Of a stretch of DNA of 64,000 bases, positions 7,725 to 16,567 are shown in pieces. The translations under genes were made by a program, and so were the position numbers. Source of the DNA: JBNAGF01 sp049801055 (GTDB taxonomy: Bacteria; Pseudomonadota; Alphaproteobacteria; Rhodobacterales; Rhodobacteraceae); contig NZ_JBNAGF010000006.1 of assembly GCF_049801055.1 (NCBI RefSeq), positions 219,199-283,198 of the forward strand. Reading direction: 5' to 3'. The stretch's first letter is position 1, and each line of letters begins with the position of its first letter. The notes under the pieces are model-generated. The model saw nothing but the letters and a program-made list of their open reading frames with translations, did not search any database and was not told the DNA's origin.

Positions 7725-9692
7725 ATGATTATCGAGCTCGGACATTTCGCCCTCATCCTCGCCTTTCTGGTCGCCATCGTGCAAACGGTGGTTCCGATGG
7801 TCGGGGCCGCCAAACGCTGGTCGAACTGGATGGCGGTGGCCGAGCCGGCCGCAAACCTGCAATTCCTGCTGACGGCCTTTGCCTTTGCCGCCCTGACATG
7901 GGCCTTCGTGACTTCGGATTTCAGCCTGCGTCTCGTGGTTCTTAATTCGCATTCGCTGAAGCCGATGATCTACAAGATCTCGGGCACATGGGGGAATCAC
8001 GAAGGGTCGATGCTGCTTTGGGTGCTGATCGTGACGCTGTTTGGCGCAATGGCGGCATGGTTTGGCGGTGGGTTGCCTCCGACTCTCAAGGCGCGGGTCC
8101 TGTCTGTTCAGGCGGCGATCGGTGTCGCCTTTTTTGCCTTTATTCTGTTTACATCGAACCCGTTCCTGCGGGTGCCGGTACCGCCCTTTGACGGACAAGA
8201 TCTGAATCCGCTTTTGCAGGATCCGGGTCTCGCGTTTCACCCCCCGTTTCTTTACCTGGGCTATGTGGGCCTGAGCATGGCCTTTTCCTTTGCGGTCGCT
8301 GCCCTGATCGAGGGGCGCGTCGATGCGGCTTGGGCGCGCTGGGTGCGACCTTGGACCTTGGCGGCATGGATATTCCTGACAATCGGCATCGCGCTGGGAT
8401 CGTGGTGGGCGTATTATGAGCTTGGCTGGGGGGGCTTCTGGTTCTGGGATCCGGTCGAGAATGCCTCGTTCATGCCGTGGCTGCTGGCGGCTGCGCTGCT
8501 GCATTCGGCCATTGTCGTGGAAAAGCGCGAAGCCCTGAAAAGCTGGACTATTCTACTGGCGATCCTTGCCTTTGGCTTTTCCCTGATCGGGACTTTCATC
8601 GTGCGGTCGGGTCTTCTGACGTCGGTGCATGCTTTTGCCAATGACCCCGAGCGCGGAGTATTCATCCTGATCATCCTCGCTTTGTTCACCGGAGGGGCCC
8701 TGACGCTATTCGCGGCGCGGGCGCAGGCGATGGAGGCCAAGGGTGTCTTTTCAATGGTCAGCCGGGAGAGCGCGTTGGTGCTCAACAACATCCTGCTGGC
8801 GGTCAGTGCCTTTGTGGTGTTCTTCGGAACGCTCTGGCCGATTGTCGCCGAGATGTTTTTTGACCGGAAGCTGTCTGTCGGAGCGCCATTCTTCAACATG
8901 GCCTTCACCCCGTTCATGGTGGCTATCGGGCTCGCCCTTCCGATCGGAGCGATGCTGCCGTGGAAGCGGGGGCGGCTGGGCCGTGTTGTCTGGTCGCTGC
9001 GGTATGCGCTGGGTCTTGCGCTGGCAATGGCAGGCCTTGTCTGGGTGATGCAGACGGGGCAGAGCCTTTTGGGGCCGGTCGGCCTGTTTCTCGGGGCGTG
9101 GGTCACGGCCGGGGCGCTCGTGGATCTCTGGTCTCGGTCTGGTCGGGGGATCAACCGGTTTGGCCGAATGTTCCGCCTGCCGCGCGCGGATTGGGGCAAG
9201 GCCGTCGCCCATATCGGGCTGGGCGTGACCATCTTTGCCATCGCTGGCCTGACAGCGTGGGAGCGCGAGGATATTCGTGTTGTGCAAACGGGTGAGCCCT
9301 ATGAGGTTGGCCCGTATACCCTAGTGCTGGAAGGGGTCGAACGTGTGCGCGGGCCGAACTACCTTTCGACAATGGCCTCGGTGCGCCTGTCCCGCGATGG
9401 TCGCGAGATCGCGGTGCTGAACCCGGAAAAGCGGGATTATCCTGTTGCCCGGATGCCCACGACCGAGGCGGCCATCGACTATCGCATCATGCGTGACGTT
9501 TATGTGGTGATCGGCGACGAACAAGCAAACGGCGGGTGGACAGTGCGCACGTATATCAAACCGTTTGCAAACTGGATCTGGGGCGGCAGTATCCTGATGG
9601 CCTTGGGTGGTGCCCTCAGCCTGTCGGACCGGCGATTCCGGGTTGCGGCGGGTGCGCGCAAAACGCCGGCCGGAGGAGTGCCCGCAGAATGA
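7725..9692 (+). CDS. ccmF: Heme lyase CcmF
   Basis: Large polytopic membrane protein of the system I holocytochrome c synthetase, attaching heme to CXXCH motifs with CcmH. The 655-residue protein has many transmembrane helices and the periplasmic tryptophan-rich WWD signature (WGGFWFWDPVEN, about residues 235-246). The start at 7725 gives MIIELGHFALI, the usual CcmF beginning; the frame continues upstream to 7674 without typical family sequence. It ends overlapping the ccmH start by four bases (ATGA). The lysis cassette lies directly upstream. Confidence 0.95.
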   Translation: MIIELGHFALILAFLVAIVQTVVPMVGAAKRWSNWMAVAEPAANLQFLLTAFAFAALTWAFVTSDFSLRLVVLNSHSLKPMIYKISGTWGNHEGSMLLWVLIVTLFGAMAAWFGGGLPPTLKARVLSVQAAIGVAFFAFILFTSNPFLRVPVPPFDGQDLNPLLQDPGLAFHPPFLYLGYVGLSMAFSFAVAALIEGRVDAAWARWVRPWTLAAWIFLTIGIALGSWWAYYELGWGGFWFWDPVENASFMPWLLAAALLHSAIVVEKREALKSWTILLAILAFGFSLIGTFIVRSGLLTSVHAFANDPERGVFILIILALFTGGALTLFAARAQAMEAKGVFSMVSRESALVLNNILLAVSAFVVFFGTLWPIVAEMFFDRKLSVGAPFFNMAFTPFMVAIGLALPIGAMLPWKRGRLGRVVWSLRYALGLALAMAGLVWVMQTGQSLLGPVGLFLGAWVTAGALVDLWSRSGRGINRFGRMFRLPRADWGKAVAHIGLGVTIFAIAGLTAWEREDIRVVQTGEPYEVGPYTLVLEGVERVRGPNYLSTMASVRLSRDGREIAVLNPEKRDYPVARMPTTEAAIDYRIMRDVYVVIGDEQANGGWTVRTYIKPFANWIWGGSILMALGGALSLSDRRFRVAAGARKTPAGGVPAE

Positions 9693-10162
9693 GACTGTTT
9701 GCTTTTTGCATCATTCTGGCGTCGTTGGCGGCGATCCTGCTGAGCGTTCCGGCGCATGCGGTGCAGCCGGACGAGGTTCTCGAGGACCCCGCGCTGGAAG
9801 CCCGGGCCCGGGAATTGTCCAAGGATCTGCGTTGTCTCGTCTGCCGAAATGAAAGCATCGACGAAAGCAACGCCGATCTGGCGCGCGACCTGCGTTTGCT
9901 GGTGCGGGAACGGTTGGTGGAGGGTGACAGCAACGAAGAGGTCATCGACTTCGTCGTGGACCGGTATGGCGAATATGTGCTGTTGCGGCCAACCACCTCG
10001 GGCGCGAACTGGATGCTATGGGCGGCGGGGCCGATCATGCTGCTGATCGCGGGTGGCATGGGGTTTGTCTATCTGCGCCGCAGGGAACAGGCACCGCGCT
10101 CCGCCGAAGCCGGTTTGAGCGAAGACGAGCGGAAGCGGCTCCAGGAAATTCTCGACGAGTGA
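9689..10162 (+). CDS. ccmH: Cytochrome c maturation protein CcmH (thiol reductant)
   Basis: Reduces apocytochrome c haem-binding cysteines for ligation by CcmF. The 157-residue protein has an N-terminal signal/anchor (about 1-24), the redox motif LRCLVC (Cys49 and Cys52), the conserved VxDRYGEYVLL block and a C-terminal transmembrane helix (about 110-128). This is the short CcmH without the TPR (CcmI) extension. Its ATG overlaps the ccmF stop, indicating translational coupling and complex partners. Confidence 0.94.
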   Translation: MRLFAFCIILASLAAILLSVPAHAVQPDEVLEDPALEARARELSKDLRCLVCRNESIDESNADLARDLRLLVRERLVEGDSNEEVIDFVVDRYGEYVLLRPTTSGANWMLWAAGPIMLLIAGGMGFVYLRRREQAPRSAEAGLSEDERKRLQEILDE

Positions 10163-10264
10163 CGCCGGGTTGGGCTTTTCCGATGCGCGGCTTTGCGGCA
10201 CCCTGCACTGAAACCGGAGTTTCCGACAGAAACCCGTGCGCAATTGCAATGCAGGGACGACATC

Positions 10265-11041
10265 ATGGAATATGAAACCATCACGCTGGAGCAAACGGAC
10301 GGCCTTGCGGTTCTGACGCTGAACCGGCCGGACAAGATGAACGCGCTGACCAGCCAGATGCGCGCCGAGATCACCTATGCCATGGGAGAGGCAGCCAACA
10401 CCGCGCGGGTCATCGTGATGACCGGCGCAGGCAGGGCGTTCTGCACCGGGCAGGATCTTGGCGACGCCGGTGCAACGGGCAAGGTCGATTTGGAGCGCAC
10501 GTTGCGCGAAGAATACAACCCCATGCTCGAGGCGGTCTATGACTGCAAGGTGCCGACGATTGCCGCCATCAATGGACCGGCAGCCGGGGCAGGGGCCAAT
10601 CTTGCTCTTGCGGCGGATGTGGTGATCGCAACCGAAAGCGCCTACTTCCTTCAGGCCTTTGCCCGGATCGGCCTGATGCCGGATGCGGGCGGCACCTGGC
10701 ATATGCCGCGTCAGATGGGCATGGCCAAGGCGATGGGTGCGGCGCTGTTTGCCGACCGGATCACGGCCCGGCAGGCGGAGCAATGGGGCATGATCTGGGA
10801 AGTGGCCGAAGACGAAGCGTTTGAAGCATGCTGGCGCGGCCGTGCCAAGTTTCTGGCCGAAGGTCCGACCGAGGCATTCCGCGCGATCAAGGCCGCGATC
10901 CGGGGTACCTATGGCAAGACCCTGTCCGAACAGCTGACTGTCGAGGCTCATCTGCAGGGCGGTCTGAACCGGACCCGGGATTTTCAGGAAGGTGTTCTGG
11001 CCTTTCTCGAAAAACGGCCTGCGGCTTTCGAGGGGCGCTGA
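10265..11041 (+). CDS. Enoyl-CoA hydratase/isomerase family protein, PaaG-like
   Basis: A 258-residue crotonase-fold protein. It has the N-terminal LTLNRPDKMNAL block, the oxyanion-hole segments GAGRAFCTGQDLGD and NGPAAGAGANLALAAD, and GLMPDAGGTW. Overall it resembles PaaG (ring-1,2-epoxyphenylacetyl-CoA isomerase) more than short-chain enoyl-CoA hydratases, including EQWGMIWEV and the REGV-like QEGVLAFLEKR end. The acid residues expected of a dedicated hydratase are not clearly present, so an isomerase role in aromatic or branched-chain breakdown is plausible but not proven. Start 10265 was chosen because the upstream open frame lacks family sequence. It follows ccmH by 102 bases and ends at a strong terminator. 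Confidence 0.82.
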   Translation: MEYETITLEQTDGLAVLTLNRPDKMNALTSQMRAEITYAMGEAANTARVIVMTGAGRAFCTGQDLGDAGATGKVDLERTLREEYNPMLEAVYDCKVPTIAAINGPAAGAGANLALAADVVIATESAYFLQAFARIGLMPDAGGTWHMPRQMGMAKAMGAALFADRITARQAEQWGMIWEVAEDEAFEACWRGRAKFLAEGPTEAFRAIKAAIRGTYGKTLSEQLTVEAHLQGGLNRTRDFQEGVLAFLEKRPAAFEGR

Positions 11042-11049
11042 AGAAACCC

Positions 11050-11079
11050 GCCCGGACGTATCCGGGTTAGCATTTTTTT
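11050..11079 (+). terminator. Intrinsic terminator after the ccm/enoyl-CoA hydratase unit
   Basis: CCCGGA (11051-11056) / TCCGGG (11061-11066) with tetraloop CGTA, then a run of seven T at 11073-11079. It begins nine bases after the stop codon of the PaaG-like gene. Confidence 0.8.
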
Positions 11080-11118
11080 GATCCGGGTCACGCATCCAGC
11101 CCCGGGGACCCGGGAACC

Positions 11119-11163
11119 AAAAAAATCGGGCGGTCTGTTTTGCAGGCCGCCCGTAGCATTTTT
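11119..11163. terminator. Bidirectional terminator between convergent genes
   Basis: GGGCGGTCTG (11128-11137) pairs with CAGGCCGCCC (11143-11152), ten base pairs with one wobble, loop TTTTG. An A-run lies at 11119-11125 and a T-run at 11159-11163, so it can stop transcription from both sides. It ends 28 bases after the minus-strand methyltransferase gene. Confidence 0.8.
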
Positions 11164-11190
11164 GACATTCTGGAGAAATCCAGGTGTTGC

Positions 11191-12201
11191 TCAGGCGCGG
11201 CGGCGGCGCGACCGGCGCTTTGGAGCCTCCGATTCCCCGGTGCCGTCTGACGCGGACGAAAACGGGCCAATCTCGGCGGCAATCTGATCCAATGTCGGGC
11301 GTTCTCCGCGCGGTGTGTTATCGAGTGCGGCGCGCATGGCCCGCAGGTGATCGGGCATGGTGCCACAGCAGCCACCGACAATAGATGCACCGGCATCGCG
11401 GGCCAGAACCGCATAGCGGCCCATCAGCTCAGGCGTGCCATCGTAGTGGATGTGGCCATCGACATATTTCGGAATTCCGGCGTTGCCCTTGGAAATGATC
11501 GGGCGCTCGGTGCCCTGTGCGGCAAAGCCCAGCACCGTGCGAAGAATGTCGGAGGCGCCGGTTCCACAATTGGCCCCAAATGCCAGCGGGGGATTGGGCA
11601 GATCCTCAACCAGTTGCGCAAGATCAGCCGATGTCACGCCCATCATGGTGCGTCCGGCGGTGTCAAAGCTCATGGTGCCGCACCACGGCAGGTCAACCTT
11701 CGAGAAGGCCTCGGCAGCGGCGCGAAACTCTTCGGGTGCAGAGATTGTTTCGAGCCACAGGGCGTCGGCGCCACCTTCTTTCAGAGCGTCCGCCTGTTCG
11801 TGGAACATCTCGACGGCATCAGCATGGCTGAGCGAGCCCACCGGCTCCATGATGTCACCGGTCGGTCCGACCGATCCGCAGACTGCGATCGTGCGGTCGG
11901 CCTTGTCGGCGACCTCGCGCGCCAGCTCGACCCCGGCACGATTCAGTTCCCGCACCCGGTCCTGGGCGTCGTGCAGCTTCAGTCGCGATGCATTACCGCC
12001 AAAGGTGTTGGCCAGAAACAGGTCGCTGCCGGCATCTACCGCGCCCTTATAGAGTGCGCGGATCTTGTCCGGCTCGTCAGTGTTCCACAGCTCGGGTGCA
12101 TCGCCCGATTGCAGCCCCATGTTGAACAGGTTGGTTCCGGTGGCCCCATCGGCCAGCAATGTGCCGCGTGCGGCCATCAATTCGGAAAGGACTTTGCTCA
12201 T
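11191..12201 (-). CDS. Homocysteine S-methyltransferase family protein
   Basis: A 336-residue zinc-dependent methyltransferase domain. It has LLADGATGTNLFNMGL at the start, GANCGTG in the middle and the paired zinc cysteines VGGCCGT (Cys278/Cys279), the three-cysteine set of betaine-homocysteine and MetH N-terminal modules. It could be a stand-alone betaine:homocysteine methyltransferase. It could also be the homocysteine-binding piece of the multi-protein methionine synthase known in roseobacters; no cobalamin or folate domain is attached. The start at 12201 gives MSKVLSEL; the frame is open to 12363 without family sequence. The tail ends in an arginine/lysine-rich KRRSRRRRA, which is unusual. 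Confidence 0.85.
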   Translation of the reverse strand: MSKVLSELMAARGTLLADGATGTNLFNMGLQSGDAPELWNTDEPDKIRALYKGAVDAGSDLFLANTFGGNASRLKLHDAQDRVRELNRAGVELAREVADKADRTIAVCGSVGPTGDIMEPVGSLSHADAVEMFHEQADALKEGGADALWLETISAPEEFRAAAEAFSKVDLPWCGTMSFDTAGRTMMGVTSADLAQLVEDLPNPPLAFGANCGTGASDILRTVLGFAAQGTERPIISKGNAGIPKYVDGHIHYDGTPELMGRYAVLARDAGASIVGGCCGTMPDHLRAMRAALDNTPRGERPTLDQIAAEIGPFSSASDGTGESEAPKRRSRRRRA

Positions 12202-12268
12202 GATCTTGGTTCCACGCTGGGGGCCAAAACGCGCCCTGTTGACCGGGGCAGGTCGGCCAAAATGTGAG

Positions 12269-12295
12269 ACGCCCCGTCTGTCATGAACGGGGCGT
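12269..12295 (-). terminator. Hairpin between the zeta-inhibitor gene and the methyltransferase gene
   Basis: Read on the minus strand: ACGCCCCGT / ACGGGGCGT, nine perfect base pairs with a nine-base loop, at 12269-12295. The following bases are only moderately T-rich, so termination of the upstream (zeta) transcript is plausible rather than certain. It could alternatively lie in the 5' leader of the methyltransferase gene. Confidence 0.5.
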
Positions 12296-12381
12296 TTGAT
12301 CAAACTCATAATCCTCATGAAGAATATGAGGGCAGCGCTCATGCACCTGAGCCGTCCGGGCAACCGGCCCGGGGCGGGCGC

Positions 12382-12699
12382 CTAGTCGCTTTCGCTCATC
12401 ACTTGGGATTTGGCTTCGGGCAGCAACTCGGCCATCTTGGCGCGGACAGTGTCGGCGTCGGACAGCTCGCCCAGATCACCGGCCACCTTGCGCACCACGT
12501 CCTCGTGTCCGGCTTCTTCGAAATCAGCCAGCACGACGGTTTTGGCATAGTCTTCGGCGGCGTCGCCCGATTTGCCCATCAGGCCGGCAGCCCAGAGCCC
12601 CAGCAGCTTGTTGCAGCGGGCCTGTGCCTTGAACTGCATTTCCTCATCATGGGCAAACTTGGCTTCGAATGCGTTTTCGCGATCGTCGAAGGTGGTCAT
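12382..12699 (-). CDS. F1Fo-ATPase inhibitor subunit zeta (DUF1476)
   Basis: The 105-residue protein starts MTTFDDRENAFEAKFAHD and continues with FKAQARCNKLLGLWAA, the family signature of the alphaproteobacterial zeta subunit. In Paracoccus denitrificans this protein blocks ATP hydrolysis by F1 through its N-terminus (established). The whole length is helical and charged, as in the four-helix zeta fold. It is transcribed away from purC, a common Rhodobacteraceae arrangement; the ATP synthase operon is elsewhere. Confidence 0.9.
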   Translation of the reverse strand: MTTFDDRENAFEAKFAHDEEMQFKAQARCNKLLGLWAAGLMGKSGDAAEDYAKTVVLADFEEAGHEDVVRKVAGDLGELSDADTVRAKMAELLPEAKSQVMSESD

Positions 12700-12930
12700 G
12701 TGGCGGACCTCATTTCACAAAATTGGAATATTCTTCATCCGAGATATGGCCTTGCGCGTCGGGCAGCGCAAGAGGAACTTCGTGCGGCAAAGCCGCCCGC
12801 GAACGGATGATCAGATCCTGTGGCAACATCTCGGCATGCCGGCCAGCTTGCGGCGCGGGGGCGCTTGCACTAAGAGGGCGCCAGACAGGGGGATTCCGCC
12901 TCCAGCAGATCCAGCCCGGAAAGGTCCGCA

Positions 12931-13689
12931 ATGGCGCGTCGCAAGAAAATCTACGAAGGCAAGGCGAAGATTCTGTACGAAGGCCCCGAACCCGGTACCA
13001 TCGTGCAGTATTTCAAGGACGATGCTACCGCCTTCAACGCCGAGAAACGGGACGTGATCGAAGGCAAGGGTGTGCTGAACAATAGGCTCAGCGAGTTCTT
13101 TATGCTGGGGCTTAACCAGATTGGCGTGCCGACTCATTTCCTGAAGCGGCTGAACATGCGCGAGCAGCTTGTGCGGTCCTGCGAGATCGTGCCACTGGAA
13201 GTGATCGTGCGCAATTTCGCCGCCGGGTCGATGTCCAAGCGGCTGGGGATCGAGGAGGGCACCCAGCTGCCGCGCCCGATCGTGGAGTATTGCTACAAGG
13301 ACGATGCGCTTGGCGACCCGCTGGTCACCGAAGAGCATATCGCCGCTTTTGGCTGGGCCAGCCAACAGGACATGGACGACATCCTGAGCCTTGCGCTCAG
13401 GGTGAACGACTACCTCTCAGGATTGATGTATGGCGTGGGCATCAAACTGGTGGATTTCAAGATCGAGATCGGCCGGATCTACGAGGGAGATTTCATGCGC
13501 CTGATCGTGGCCGACGAGATCAGTCCCGACAGCTGCCGGCTCTGGGACATCGAAACCGGCCAGAAGCTGGACAAGGATGTGTTCCGGCGTGATCTCGGCG
13601 ATCTCACGGATGCCTATTCCGAGGTTGCACGTCGTCTTGGCGTGATGCCGAAATCGGCGCCGGTGACAAAGCCGACGCTGATCAACTGA
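12931..13689 (+). CDS. purC: Phosphoribosylaminoimidazole-succinocarboxamide synthase
   Basis: SAICAR synthetase of purine biosynthesis: ATP-dependent coupling of aspartate to CAIR. The 252-residue protein starts ARRKKIYEGKAKILYEGPEPG and contains VPLEVIVRNFAAGS, the ATP-site DFKIEIGR and ISPDSCRLWD substrate motifs. GGAAAGG lies just upstream of the start. It leads a purC-purS-purQ group on the same strand, with a 104-base gap before purS. Confidence 0.96.
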   Translation: MARRKKIYEGKAKILYEGPEPGTIVQYFKDDATAFNAEKRDVIEGKGVLNNRLSEFFMLGLNQIGVPTHFLKRLNMREQLVRSCEIVPLEVIVRNFAAGSMSKRLGIEEGTQLPRPIVEYCYKDDALGDPLVTEEHIAAFGWASQQDMDDILSLALRVNDYLSGLMYGVGIKLVDFKIEIGRIYEGDFMRLIVADEISPDSCRLWDIETGQKLDKDVFRRDLGDLTDAYSEVARRLGVMPKSAPVTKPTLIN

Positions 13690-13735
13690 AGCCGATCAAA
13701 TGAGGCCGCGCGCCCGGTGGCGGGCGTCGGCAATT

Positions 13736-13757
13736 GAGTATTTGGAAAAAGATGAAG
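13736..13757 (+). repeat. 22-bp intergenic element, copy 1 (upstream of purS)
   Basis: A 22-base block starting GAGTATTTGGAA and ending GATGAAG is identical to the block at 41729-41750. A hairpin CGCCCG/CGGGCG lies just before it in the purC-purS gap (about 13711-13726). Similar elements recur between genes in roseobacter genomes as far as I recall; only these two copies were found in the window. Confidence 0.7.
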
Positions 13758-13793
13758 CCCATCGGGGCTTCGGGACTGCTGCGAGGGCACGAG

Positions 13794-14027
13794 ATGAAAG
13801 CACGGGTTCATGTAATGCTGAAGAACGGGGTTCTGGATCCGCAGGGCGAAGCGGTTCGCCACGCGCTTGGAGCCATGGGTTTTGACAAGGTCGAAGGTGT
13901 GCGCCAGGGCAAGGTTATCGATCTGGAGCTGGCAGACGGAGCCAGCGAAAAAGACGTCGCCGACATGTGCGAAAAGCTGCTCGCCAACACCGTGATCGAA
14001 TCCTACAGCATCGAGATGCAGGGATGA
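13794..14027 (+). CDS. purS: Phosphoribosylformylglycinamidine synthase subunit PurS
   Basis: Small bridging subunit that assembles PurL and PurQ into the FGAM synthase complex. The 77-residue protein begins MKARVHVMLKNGVLDPQG and ends with the IESYSIEM strand, standard for the family. The frame is open to 13734, but that part covers the intergenic repeat and lacks family sequence. Its stop overlaps the purQ start by four bases. purL is not in the window. Confidence 0.94.
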   Translation: MKARVHVMLKNGVLDPQGEAVRHALGAMGFDKVEGVRQGKVIDLELADGASEKDVADMCEKLLANTVIESYSIEMQG

Positions 14028-14692
14028 AGGCGGCGGTCGTAGTCTTCCCGGGCTCGAACTGCGATCGTGATCTTGCGGTTGCGTTCGAACAGGCTGGGTT
14101 TGATGTGTCGATGGTCTGGCACAAGGATGCCAGCCTGCCCGACGGCATCGATATTGTCGGTGTCCCCGGTGGCTTTTCCTATGGTGACTACCTGCGCTGC
14201 GGTGCGATCGCCGCGCAGTCTCCGATCTGCAAGGCGGTTGTGAACCACACCGAGCGGGGAGGGTATGCCTTCGGTGTCTGCAACGGCTTCCAGATCCTGA
14301 CCGAAACCGGGGTTCTGCCGGGCGCGCTTCTGCGCAACGCCGGGCTGAAATATATCTGCCGGACGGTGGCGCTGAAAGTCGAAACCGGAAGCAGTGCATT
14401 TACCGAAGGGTATGAGGTTGGATCGGTGATCGACATTCCGATTGCCCATCACGACGGAAACTACTTTGCCGATGACAGCACGTTGGCCGAACTGCGCGAT
14501 CAGGACCGGATCGCCTTTACCTATGTCGATAATCCGAATGGCTCTTGCGCGGATATCGCTGGTATCCTCAGCAGCAACCGGCGAGTATTGGGCATGATGC
14601 CCCACCCCGAACGGGCGGCGGATGATGGCCACGGCGGAACCGACGGGGTGGCGCTCTTCCGCGCATTGGCGGGGGTGCTGACACCTGCGTGA
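14024..14692 (+). CDS. purQ: Phosphoribosylformylglycinamidine synthase, glutaminase subunit PurQ
   Basis: Class I glutamine amidotransferase that feeds ammonia to PurL. The 222-residue protein contains the nucleophile Cys86 in GVCNGFQ and the His194/Glu196 pair in MMPHPER, plus the PGGFSYGDYLR oxyanion region. ATGA overlap with purS shows translational coupling. dctB begins 37 bases later. Confidence 0.96.
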   Translation: MKAAVVVFPGSNCDRDLAVAFEQAGFDVSMVWHKDASLPDGIDIVGVPGGFSYGDYLRCGAIAAQSPICKAVVNHTERGGYAFGVCNGFQILTETGVLPGALLRNAGLKYICRTVALKVETGSSAFTEGYEVGSVIDIPIAHHDGNYFADDSTLAELRDQDRIAFTYVDNPNGSCADIAGILSSNRRVLGMMPHPERAADDGHGGTDGVALFRALAGVLTPA

Positions 14693-14729
14693 CTTGAGCC
14701 CGGCGACGCAGGCGCGTAGCTTGGGGCAC

Positions 14730-16544
14730 ATGACGCGTGACATTGAGAAACCGGATCAGGTTTCGGATCAGGTTTCGGGGCGAACTTCGGGCTGGTCCGT
14801 GGCCCGCATGTGGCCACAGTCCGGCTCTGTCAGCTGGCGCGTCAGGGCCGCGCTGGTCCTGCTCATGGTTGTGGCAGCCTCGACGGTGTGGATCACCAAC
14901 AGGCTGCTCACGGATCGTTTCACCGAAAGCACCCGCAACCGGGCCGAGCTGCGGCTGGCGCTGTACGGCGGCAACCTGCTGAGCGAACTGCGCCGCAATG
15001 CCATCGTACCGCAGTTGCTTGCGCGCGACCCGAACCTGATCTCTGCCCTGCAATCCAAAGATTACAGCCGTTCGACCCAGCGGTTGATCTCGTTTGTCGA
15101 AGAGATCGGTGCGGCTTCGCTGATGCTGCTGGATCAAGACGGGCGCGTGGTTGCAGCCACCGACCGCAACCGGTTGGGTGAACAGCACAGGGCATCATCG
15201 TATTTCGTCGATTCGATCCGCGCTAACGCAACGATCTTTTCCGCGATCCAGAATGAGGCCGGGGGCTATCAGTTCGCCTATAGCCGGCGGCTCGAAGACG
15301 GTTCCGGCGTGCTCGGGGTAATTGTCGTAGAAGTGGATCTGCAAAAGTTCGAAAGGGCATGGGCCGGGATTTCAGACGCGGTTTTGGTGACGGACAGTTC
15401 CGGCACCATCATTCTTGCGACCGAGTCGCGCTGGCGTGGCCTGAGTGTCGACGAAGCGCTCAAGAGGCAGACCCCGCAGGGGGCCATCCAGCGGGCAATT
15501 CGGGTGACAACGGACTGGACCGCTCTGCCGCCAGATGCCTATCTGCGCGGCGAAGCAGTGATGCGGATGGAAAACCGCCTGCCGTTCCGCGGCTGGCAGA
15601 TGACCTCGTTCACCACCTTTGCTTCGATCCGCGAGCGGGTGAATGCCGTACTGGCGTTGGAGATCATGGGCTTTGCCATCCTGCTGGCGCTGGCCTTCTA
15701 CTTCCTCAGCCGCAAGAATGCGGTGCGAATGGCGTTGTTCCAACGGGAGTCGGCTGAACTTCGTGTTCTGAACGCCCGGTTGCAAAGGGAAATTGCCGAG
15801 CGCGAGCGGGTGCAGGAAACTCTCGCGGTGGCCGAGCAGTCGCTGGCTCAGAGTTCAAAGCTGGCGGCATTGGGAGAGATGTCCGCCGCTGTCAGCCACG
15901 AACTGAATCAGCCTTTGGCGGCGATGAAGACCTATCTTGCCGGCGCGCGGCTGTTGTTGCGGCGCAACCGGCCCGAAGAAGCGCTGGCGTCGTTCGGCCG
16001 GATTGATGACCTGATCGAACGCATGGGGGCGATCACCCGGCAGCTCAAATCCTATGCCCGCAAGGGGGCCGACAGCTTCTCGCCGGTGAATATGCGTGAC
16101 GCGCTGGCGGCGTCGATCTCGATGATGGAACCGCAGCTGCGGCAGCGCCATGTAAAAATCACCCAGACCCTGCCGGAAGAACCGGTTCTGGTCATGGGCG
16201 ACCGGATGCGGATTGAGCAGGTTCTGGTCAACCTCTTGCGAAATGCGCTTGATGCCACCAAATCTGTAGAAAGCCCCGAGGTCGAGATCATTCTGGCCAA
16301 GGGCGAGACTGCGACCCTGACGGTGCGCGACAACGGCGACGGGATCGAGGATCTCGATGCCCTCTTTGAGCCGTTCTATACAACCAAGCAGCCCGGTGAT
16401 GGGGTTGGGCTGGGGCTGGCGATTTCCTCGGGGATCGTGAGCGATCTGGGTGGTCGACTGACAGCCCGCAACGGTCAACGCGGCGGCGCAGTGTTCGAAA
16501 TGCAGCTGCCGGTGCTGGAAGACGGCATCGAGGCAGCAGAGTGA
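14730..16544 (+). CDS. dctB: C4-dicarboxylate sensor histidine kinase DctB
   Basis: Membrane sensor of the DctBD two-component system that controls dicarboxylate uptake. The 604-residue protein has an N-terminal transmembrane segment (about 38-56), a periplasmic double-PDC sensor domain (about 60-310), a second membrane segment (about 313-330), a coiled-coil linker, the phospho-acceptor His390 in VSHELNQPLAAM, the N-box NLLRNALDA and the G-boxes DNGDGIED and GVGLGLAIS. The start is uncertain: TTG at 14694 is in frame, 14730 gives MTRDIEKP. A short duplicated stretch encodes DQVSDQVS near the N-terminus. dctD follows 23 bases later. No TRAP transporter genes are adjacent. Confidence 0.88.
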   Translation: MTRDIEKPDQVSDQVSGRTSGWSVARMWPQSGSVSWRVRAALVLLMVVAASTVWITNRLLTDRFTESTRNRAELRLALYGGNLLSELRRNAIVPQLLARDPNLISALQSKDYSRSTQRLISFVEEIGAASLMLLDQDGRVVAATDRNRLGEQHRASSYFVDSIRANATIFSAIQNEAGGYQFAYSRRLEDGSGVLGVIVVEVDLQKFERAWAGISDAVLVTDSSGTIILATESRWRGLSVDEALKRQTPQGAIQRAIRVTTDWTALPPDAYLRGEAVMRMENRLPFRGWQMTSFTTFASIRERVNAVLALEIMGFAILLALAFYFLSRKNAVRMALFQRESAELRVLNARLQREIAERERVQETLAVAEQSLAQSSKLAALGEMSAAVSHELNQPLAAMKTYLAGARLLLRRNRPEEALASFGRIDDLIERMGAITRQLKSYARKGADSFSPVNMRDALAASISMMEPQLRQRHVKITQTLPEEPVLVMGDRMRIEQVLVNLLRNALDATKSVESPEVEIILAKGETATLTVRDNGDGIEDLDALFEPFYTTKQPGDGVGLGLAISSGIVSDLGGRLTARNGQRGGAVFEMQLPVLEDGIEAAE

Positions 16545-16567
16545 TTAATGGATAGGGGATACGATCT

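Noticed and set aside
11347..12267. Plus-strand open frame of 306 codons opposite the homocysteine methyltransferase
   Set aside because: Shadow of a gene with intact zinc-site motifs.
12202..12300. Possible SAM- or SAH-sensing riboswitch upstream of the homocysteine methyltransferase
   Set aside because: A hairpin is present, but the conserved cores of SAM-II or SAH riboswitches could not be matched by eye. A covariance search would be needed.
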